Shown here piece after piece: positions 57,601 through 64,000 of a stretch of 64,000 nucleotides of DNA. Below the pieces are notes generated by a model that saw nothing but the letters and a program-made list of their open reading frames with translations, was not told where the DNA came from and searched no databases. Source of the DNA: Pseudopyrenochaeta lycopersici (lineage: Eukaryota > Ascomycota > Dothideomycetes > Pleosporales > Pseudopyrenochaetaceae); assembly GCA_003313425.1 (NCBI GenBank), contig NHZP01000009.1:62001-126000 (forward strand), written 5' to 3'. The position numbers and the translations under genes were made by a program. Position 1 is the stretch's first letter. Each line of letters opens with the position of its first letter.

Positions 57601-60400
57601 AGACTAGAAGGTTACTAGTACGTTAGATAATCTAAAGAGTAGAATAAGGTACTTAAAGTAGCTATACCGCGTCTTAAACGCTATTTTCTACTTATTACTC
57701 TCTTTAATCTAAAGTCTATAATAGGCGTCTTAGATATCTAACTTTATAAAGATTTACGCCTTTAAGAAGTAGTCTAGTATCTTACTTATAAAGGGGATTA
57801 AGTACTAGTTCTTTATAGTTACTTTATTTAGGCCTTAGTAGTCTACGTATAGCTAGAGTATTCTATCTAATTTTAGTATAAAAAGAATTAGGGCCCCTAC
57901 TAGCAACGTGCTAGGCTAGATCTATCTCTTCTCTTACGCTGTATTAAGGTATTCCTAGAGGATGTTTAGCTCTTAGCATAAGAGGTTATAAATAGGGAGG
58001 TTTAGGACTTTTTATCCCTCCTCTAACGTAATCGCGTAGTTATACTACTTATAGGGGCGCAGTACCTCTATCTAATACTTACTAAAAGCGAGCTACTTAT
58101 AGTATAGCTTCTAAGAGACGTGCCTTAATTTCTCTTCGTCTACGCAGTCCCTAGCAGAGTTAACTTATAGGGTATCCTCCTTAGCTAGGCTAAAGAGGAT
58201 ATAGGGTGCTACTAGGAGAGTAGCGCGCTAATTAGAGTTCCTGTTGCGTATACTAGATACTACGCGCTATACTGTCTCTGCGGGTAGCTAGGCTAGCTAG
58301 GATTCCCTTCAGACACACTCCTTTAGGTAGTCTATAATACTAAGGACTAGGTTTTATAGCTAGAGTAAGCCCTAGTAATAGAACTATTCTGCGTTATATT
58401 CTATATCTCTACTAAGCTTAGCAGGTTCTAACAAATTTATAGTAGTTACCTAACGTATCTCTTCTTAGGCTACTCTTTTAGCCTTACTAGTTAGAGTATT
58501 ATAAGTTAAGGCTCCTAAGTAGAGGATATAGGCTATCTCTCTAGGGCTAATATCGCCTAATAGGTCTGCAGTAGTAATAACTTAGACCTAGTTAGTATCT
58601 CGCGCAGCCTACTATTTAAATTCTCCTATAGAGAATTAAATCTTAAGATTAGCTTCCTTTAGCTATAAGTATCCTAGGATAAGGTTATAGCCTTTAATAT
58701 TAGTAGACTAAAATAGTTATAGGCCTACCTATTTTACTATACCTTTTAAGTCCTAGTACTAGATAGACAGATTATATACAGCTCCTAGTAGGAGTAGTTA
58801 ATTATTAACTAGGCTTACTGTAGGCTTCTAGTAGTAGTTTGCTCTAGGCAGGAAGTAAAGCTAGGTAATCTTACTTAATATAATATTAATCTCCGCGCCT
58901 AAGTTATATAAGGCTTAGAGGAAGAGTAGGAGTCTATTAGCTACCTATAGCTAGACTTTAATCGCTATCTAGAGTGCTTTCCCCTAGGTGTTAGGCCCTA
59001 GTAGTAGTTAGGATAGATTAGTAACTAGAGCGTTGCGTTTCCTAATTAAGGCTTAGGTTAAGTTTGTTTATTAGCTCTGCCTCTTACGTTTCCCTAATTA
59101 TAATTCTTCTAGTAGGGTTAGGTTATGCCCTACTTAGCTAGGTTCTAAGAGTTTTTAGGCATCCTTTAGTACTGCAGCAGGTTTTATATAGGCTTTAGAT
59201 AGGGTAATCTTTAGGAGTAGTTTATCTCTAAAAGTTTATTATCTTACTTTTTACTAGTCCTCTATAGGTTAGAGAAAGAGTTTAACGCTAGGCGTTTACC
59301 CTAAGAAGGGCCTTTAGCGTTAGCTTTTTAAGTGTCTCCTAAGAAGTAATTAGCGCAAGTTATAGTTTCTGCATTACGTAAGGCTCTTTTAAACTTAGGC
59401 TATAAGTTAATAGTCTTAAAGACCCTAGTACGTATAATCTCCTTACAGTATTCTTCTAGAAGTCTTAACTATATAAAGGTAATCTTTAGCTTATAGTTAT
59501 CTTCTTTATTTTTTAGCTTAAAGAAGTTATAAGTTAGAAAGGATTCTTTTTTCTCTAGCTAGAGGAGGAAGGTATTAACGTTATTATCCCTTTACTACTT
59601 AAAGTTAAAGAACTAAAAGTAGTTATTATAGTAGGTAAGAATAAGATCTTAAACTAGCTTACGTTCCTCCTATTTAAGGTAAGCCTATAAAGTAATACTC
59701 CTTTTAGTAATATATTATTAGAGGAGTTCTTAGTAGACGTAATACTAGATAGTCTCTAGAGCCTAATAAGTGTAGGTTACTATATCTTCTAGTACCTAGG
59801 CGTACGCGAAGGTAGTTTTAACGTCCTTTACTTATTAGTCTACCTACTATACTAATAGGGCTTAGGTTTCTAATCCTACTTTTAGTTTAGGTTACACACT
59901 ATTTAGAGCCCTAATAAGCTTCCTTACCTTATTAAAAGCAGGCTAGGGGGGTTCTAGTAGCTTCCTAGCCTATTCTACCCCTAGTACTTATAACGCGTAA
60001 TTAATTTAGTCTTTTAGCTTTTTAATTACTTCCTCTAAGGCTCTAGTCTCTTCTACCTTAAAGAGGTTAGCTAATAGACTTTAGATAAATATTTTATTTA
60101 AGATTCCTATTATTAGCTTTTTCCTAGTAGAAAGAGGTTAGGTTTCTACTAGAACGTTAGCGGCACTAGACACCTCTGTTAGGGTTTCGCTAACTTAGTT
60201 AAGTCTACTACTATAAGTGCGTTAGTCTAGGAGTAGTCCTAACTCTTACTGTAGGGTACCTATTATATTAGAGTCCTAAAAGTTTTAGTTTAAGGCGTCT
60301 AACGTGTTTAATTATTAGGGGTCTTCTAATGTCCCTAGGTCTCTCTAGGCGTCTTTAGTACTTCCTTAGGAAGGCTCTAAGTTAGCGTTGCTCCTAGGTT
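54641..60400 (-). pseudogene. D gag-pol with chromodomain, inactivated
   Basis: Minus-strand blocks from right to left. A gag-like region lies at about 60300-59350 (FNFK, LLEEYCKEIIRTRVFKTINL), then a protease region. RT has YVDYQGLNKVTIKNQYLIP near 57830-57770, FKTRYSYFKYLILLFRLSN near 57670, and an active site YLDN near 57530-57560 where YLDD is expected. RNase H and integrase extend to about 55000. A chromodomain at about 54830-54700 reads QVK-stop-LG-stop-SIKDIT-stop-ELEENLNYYN. Stops are mainly TAG/TAA. Confidence 0.75.
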
Positions 60401-60543
60401 TTCTATAAGTACCTGCTATAATACTTCCTCTTTTTTTTTTTTTTTTTTACTATTAGGTTATAGGCATGCTATCCTTAGGCTCTTAACAGTACTTTAAAAG
60501 AGAGTTTCTTAACTGCTACCCCTAGAGTAAGAAAGATTAGAAT

Positions 60544-60748
60544 TATTAGGGACTATTAGTAGAAGTTAAGGTTAAGTAATATAGGATAGTATTAAGACTA
60601 ATCCTTAACCTCTACTTAGAGGGGGTAGCTCTTATTTATATACTAGCCTATCTCTAGTGTAGTCCTAAGCCTTTCTGGGCTCTATCTAGTATAGGTCTAA
60701 GGGCCCTCTGCTAGGTCGTCTCCCGCTAGGTCTAGTGTGTTCGTAACA
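60544..60748 (-). repeat. 5' LTR of D
   Basis: 205 bp. Plus strand TATTAGGGACTA...TTCGTAACA; on the coding strand it starts TGTTACGAACAC, sharing TGTTACGA with the LTRs of C and E. A T18 run lies inside the element at 60431-60448. Confidence 0.9.
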
Positions 60749-61058
60749 GTTAGTTAAATATAGAAGTATTAGATAGTAGTATACTTATAGATTATCTAAA
60801 GTTAATTATAATATACTATAGAGGCTATATTATATAAGTCTATATATATAATTATCTTATAGGATTCTTATAAGGCCTCCTCTAGGTTTTTTAGGTTTAT
60901 CTCTATCTTATAGGATATAGTCTATCTTAGCGTAGGTTTCTTAGGATTACATAATACTAGCGTTATTAGTTAGCTTAGAGGCTTAGTTTCCTTGTTAGTC
61001 GTCTGTGCCTCCTTCTACATCCTTATAACTGCTGCCCTTCCTACTTCTATTCGTAATA
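60749..61058 (-). repeat. 5' LTR of C, right part
   Basis: Matches 44563-44842 after about 30 bp that the other LTR lacks. Ends CGTAATA (TGTTACG on the coding strand, one transition), followed by GAGGA. Confidence 0.85.
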
Positions 61059-61428
61059 GAGGATAATAAGCTCTAGGTTTTTTTTCTAAGTGTATAATAT
61101 AATTATAGGTATATAATATAATTATAGGTGTATAATATAATATTTAGGGGTTCTTTTTATACCTTTACGCTTTATAACTGTAATATCTGTGATTTACGGT
61201 GCTATGTTTCGCTTATTAACACGCCAAGGGAATATACTACTAAGCTTGGCCTGCTGGCCTATTCACTGGCATGCCTCAACTGACTTTTACAACCCGAACA
61301 TGATCTGCCCTGCCCTTGCTTTAATTAATCTCCAGCGCCTTGGAGTTACCCCCAGATTTAACACTCTGCAATACTTTAGTCGCTTTCTCTAGGCATCCTT
61401 TGGATCGTTTCGATCTCCATTTCGAACA
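61059..61428. other. Upstream flank of the kinase-like pseudogene
   Basis: Contains three tandem copies of a 19-bp unit TGTATAATATAATTATAGG (61091-61144). A less mutated stretch at 61190-61420 probably represents the former promoter and 5' UTR. The chance frames at 61189-61392 and 61340-61663 are not genes. Confidence 0.5.
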
Positions 61429-63241
61429 ATGTCTGCATGTCCAGATTGTAACTACGAAGATTACTACCGCTACACTAGTGGGCGCTGGCTATAGGACGAG
61501 GATTCTCAGCTTCGCGAGCGGTATAAACGCTTTAATGTGTCTGAGCTTAAGAAGATTACAGCTAAAAGTATTAGCGCGCAGGCTTGCGTGTCTATTAGCA
61601 AGCTTGCTAAAGGCGGATTTAATAAAGTCTTTCAGCTTATTATGGATAATAGTACTATCGTAATTGCGCGTATACTGAACCCTAATGCTGGGCCTCTATT
61701 CAAGGCAACCGCGTCTGAAGTCGCTACTATAGATTTCGTATGTTGACTAGTTCACCGTAATTTCAAGTTACCTAAGCTGATATAATCAAATTCTTAGGCT
61801 TAGACTGTCCTTAAGATCCCCGTGCTAAAGGTCTTGTCCTAGAGCGCAGAGGTTAAAAACCCCGTGGAATTAGAGTATATTCTGATAGAGAAGGCTACTA
61901 GAAATCAGCTCAGTAAGGTTTAGGATAAGATAGAGCTTCATGATAAGCTTAAGATTGTCGACGATATTATCGCTATTGAGAGAAAGTTTCTGTCCCTATT
62001 ATTCACTTGGTCTATTTCTCTAAATTAGTATACTTATGCTAGCATAGTTAATGGAGAACTACAGTTATGGAAATCTTTACTTCGCGAATGACGCTTTCCC
62101 AGGCTGCGAAAAAGCAGAAATTATTAGTGAGGTGCCGTAATTAATAAAGAAAGAGGTGGAGAACTAATTTATAATAGGTCCAGTCATTAATTAAGGTTTC
62201 TAGTACTAAGAACGAGAATTTATAGGTATTAATTGTAGCCCCTGTAGGTTATATCGTATACAAACCGCAAAGTACAGTTATACTAATGTTATATTGTAGG
62301 GAAAACCCCTCAAGATTATCTTAGAGCAATTAGCTAACGAGAGATTGCCTGGATAGATAGTCACGCCGCTCAAAAATCGTCAGGTGGTCTATTTGCAACG
62401 TCCGAAGCGCAGCGCACTCCAAATACTTACATCGCCCTTTATAGGAAGTTTCTAGACGTTGCTAAATATCTATTACCTAAGGGTAATCAGATTAGACCTA
62501 CCCTATAGCATTAGGATATTTATGCCCCTAATATATTTATTTACGAAGATTATATCACTAGTCTTATTAACTGGCAGGATACATAAGTCAGCCCTTTGTT
62601 CTTTTAGGCACGACATCCGCGGCTTGTAGATTATAACAGAGAGCTTATAATAAGGCTGCCTAAAAGCTACGACGCTCTTAAAGATAAAGACGAAAAACTG
62701 CGCGTTCGGACCTAAGTTAAGAAGTCGATTGTCTTATAGACATACGAAACTGAGACTAAAAACACGAATCCGATCCTCTATAACATTTTGCACATAAATT
62801 AAGGGCGTATGAGGCGCGACACTGTAGACTTTACTGCTAACACGTGGGATAGAGATATTATTCCCTTTAGGCAATGTCTTATTCGCATAGCACGGTATGT
62901 TTGGCCTAATAGCTACTACTTAAACTTAACGTAAACCGCTAATACATAAGAGCTACAGTCACTAGAACGAGATTAACACTGCAATCCCCTATCCGATAGA
63001 ATTTACTAAAGAGGAGATTAAAGCACATCTCCTCGACAGGGAAGGCTGGAATGAGAATGCGGACTTCTGGGACTCACTTTAGGGGCTCGTACATCGCGAT
63101 GGATGGACGTCGAACGAAAATTATGGGCAGGTACTTGAGATATTCGCGCAGCTGAGAGAGCATGGATTGCAGAGCCTGAGTGGCGAAGAACGGTCGGTGT
63201 TTGAGGAGAGTACACGCTGGGCTGTAAAAAAGCCTGAATAG
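61429..63241 (+). pseudogene. APH/AIM9-like kinase-fold gene, RIP-inactivated
   Basis: From ATG 61429 (MSACPDCNYEDYYRYTSGRW) the translation follows fungal phosphotransferase-family (APH, AIM9-like) proteins. ISKLAKGGFNKVFQLIMD is the nucleotide-binding loop. VIARILNPNAGP and ASEVATIDF follow, then EYILIEKAT and YGNLYFANDAFPGCEKAE. The catalytic loop reads stop-H-stop-DIYAPN near 62500-62525 where LWHWDIHAPN is expected, so the Asp is kept but two Trp are stops and a His is Tyr. INWQD replaces the metal-binding DWQD. The C-terminus is well kept (YPIEFTKEEIKAHLLDREGW...STRWAVKKPE-stop). Inferred introns: 61738-61797, 62010-62064 and about 62899-62965. Substrate unknown; proteins of this type are often mitochondrial. 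Around 15 stops make it non-functional. Confidence 0.82.
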
Positions 63242-63778
63242 ATTGGGAATGTGTAGTTCAGAGAGACTTCTAGCCGACTAGACTTCTGAACTAAAGTAAA
63301 AATGGCACAATAACTTTACAGTTATTAGTTATCAAAGGGAGTATATAGTAACCTTAGGGCTAACCTTGCTGTGAGGGGATTTGTATAACAGCGAACACAA
63401 GTAGCAGAAGGAGGCAGTTATTATGTAGAAAGATTAATTCATATCGTTCTGTTCTCCATCTTCACTCCCCTTTTTGCACTCGTCGCGTCGACGCGCAAGC
63501 GCCACGAATGGTGAGCGCGTGTAAGCTCTATCAAAACTTTATCCTCATACTAGTATAGATACCTCTCTGCGTACTGTACGGGAGGCTAACTGATACATAA
63601 GGGATGGTAGCTAGCTCGTAGACTAGGCTTCACTAGGCTTAAGGGAAGGCTAGACAACAGCCGCGACCTTTAGTCAGCGATTCTAATCTCTGTCGGGCTT
63701 GAAGCTGTGTAGATTATCGATCTTGATTTTGTGCATCATATTAATTAAATTTGTCCAATTTCTCATCAAAGTCATCTT
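63242..63778. other. Intergenic, no gene seen
   Basis: Low RIP, mixed composition. It includes a GTCGCGTCGACGCG palindromic patch (63481-63493). The minus frame 63018-63215 overlaps the pseudogene and the frame 63683-63865 is antisense to the tRNA; neither is a gene. Confidence 0.5.
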
Positions 63779-63864
63779 GCATCGGTGGTTTAGTGGTAAA
63801 ATTAGCCGTTGCCATTCGAAAGAATAGATTCGGCTAGCCCCGGGTTCGATTCCCGGCCGATGCA
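63779..63864 (+). tRNA. tRNA-Gly(GCC) with 15-nt intron
   Basis: 86 nt, 71 after intron removal. The acceptor stem GCATCGG pairs perfectly with CCGATGC, discriminator A. The D-arm region TGGTTTAGTGGTAAAA serves as A box. The anticodon stem AGCCG pairs with CGGCT around loop TTGCCA/T, anticodon GCC. A 15-nt intron (TTCGAAAGAATAGAT) follows position 37, the canonical site. The T arm CCGGG-TTCGATT-CCCGG contains the B box. CCA is not encoded. A T-rich tract (63871-63890) downstream suits polymerase III termination. The gene is intact and shows no RIP. Confidence 0.95.
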
Positions 63865-64000
63865 TTTTGCATTTTTTAATCTTTTTAGCCTTTTTTATGT
63901 CCTTTTTTGCATCTTTTTAATCGCTTCAGTGTAGTACTCGAGGCCTGGCGAAGCGAGGGGGTAGACATAAACAACGCAACGTTAGCGGCGCGCGCCTACC
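63865..64000. other. tRNA 3' flank
   Basis: Several T runs (TTTTTT at 63874-63879, CTTTTTAGCCTTTTTT near 63882-63897) give likely polymerase III terminators. Beyond them the sequence is GC-richer with no recognisable gene before the window edge. Confidence 0.6.

Larger units (their letters stand above)
52598..60748 (-). mobile_element. Ty3/gypsy chromovirus D inserted in the LTR of C
   Basis: 8151 bp with two 205-bp LTRs (52598-52802, 60544-60748), inside the 5' LTR of C. The flanks GTAAG and GTTAG match in four of five bases, an imperfect target duplication. Minus orientation is shown by RT, gag and chromodomain translations and by a purine tract (minus-strand AAAAAAAAGAGAAGAG) next to 52803. 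It is longer than C or E because of a 1.8-kb region between the chromodomain and the 3' LTR. Fully RIP-inactivated. Confidence 0.87.
44476..61058 (-). mobile_element. Ty3/gypsy chromovirus C, interrupted by pogo and element D
   Basis: Minus-strand element. Its 3' LTR is 44476-44842 and its 5' LTR is in two pieces, 52502-52597 and 60749-61058. The flanks AAGGA (44471-44475) and GAGGA (61059-61063) are a target duplication with one transition. Order on the minus strand: gag (about 52480-51000), protease, RT, RNase H (to about 49290), integrase (about 47200-45800), chromodomain (about 45570-45530), then a polypurine tract AAAGGAGGAGGATAG beside 44842. Without its two inserts and TSD copies it is about 6.5 kb. 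Confidence 0.85.

Noticed and set aside
63683..63865. 60-codon minus-strand ORF beginning MHRPGIEPGASR
   Set aside because: It is the antisense of the tRNA-Gly gene; the RPGIEPGAS peptide is a familiar artefact of translating tRNA T arms.

Overview
This looks like a repeat-dense chromosomal window from a filamentous ascomycete (Pezizomycotina); the species cannot be named from the sequence. The reasons are short GT-AG introns (53-67 nt), an intron-containing tRNA-Gly, an NACHT/WD40 NLR of the fungal incompatibility type, fungal transposon families (chromodomain Ty3/gypsy, Ty1/copia, Fot/pogo, hAT), and a pervasive repeat-induced point mutation (RIP) signature: C-to-T and G-to-A changes mainly at CpA, with dense TAG/TAA stops. 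About 80% of the window is dead transposon sequence.

Layout. 1-5410 (probably resuming at 17719-18026) is an old RIP-degraded retroelement with a reverse-transcriptase remnant, interrupted by an unmutated 0.36-kb insert. 5411-17718 is chromovirus copy E1, whose 3' LTR is split by a complete Ty1/copia element (12168-17433, TSD GTAGT). 18027-24025 is a gene graveyard: a kinase-like N-terminal fragment, then a 4.8-kb segment bounded by 38-bp inverted repeats and TA dinucleotides. That segment holds a broken uncharacterised fungal gene (itself hit by a 328-bp insertion) and a broken blasticidin-S-deaminase-like gene. 24316-29223 is the only intact protein gene, a three-exon NLR of about 1599 residues with 14 near-identical WD40 repeats. 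29976-37010 is chromovirus E2 (TSD CTGCG). 37120-37579 is a second copy of the small insertion, followed by a gag-like remnant, a frame-broken hAT transposase full of microsatellites, and a 24-bp minisatellite.

44476-61058 is chromovirus C (minus strand). It has been invaded by a Fot/pogo element (47351-49274, perfect 65-bp TIRs) and, inside its 5' LTR, by chromovirus D (52598-60748). The right end holds a RIP-killed APH/AIM9-like kinase-fold gene (61429-63241) and a tRNA-Gly(GCC) with a 15-nt intron (63779-63864).

Most interesting points: (1) the intact NLR with homogenised, combinatorially variable WD repeats, sitting in an unmutated island between inverted-repeat ends; (2) an opposite-strand accessory reading frame with a Cys cluster and coiled coil between pol and the 3' LTR of two independent chromovirus families (E and C), possibly also D; (3) a TA-flanked segment carrying the deaminase; (4) a small TG...CA insertion family with 4-bp duplications whose removal restores a host reading frame exactly. 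Similarities to protein families were judged by eye, without database searches.
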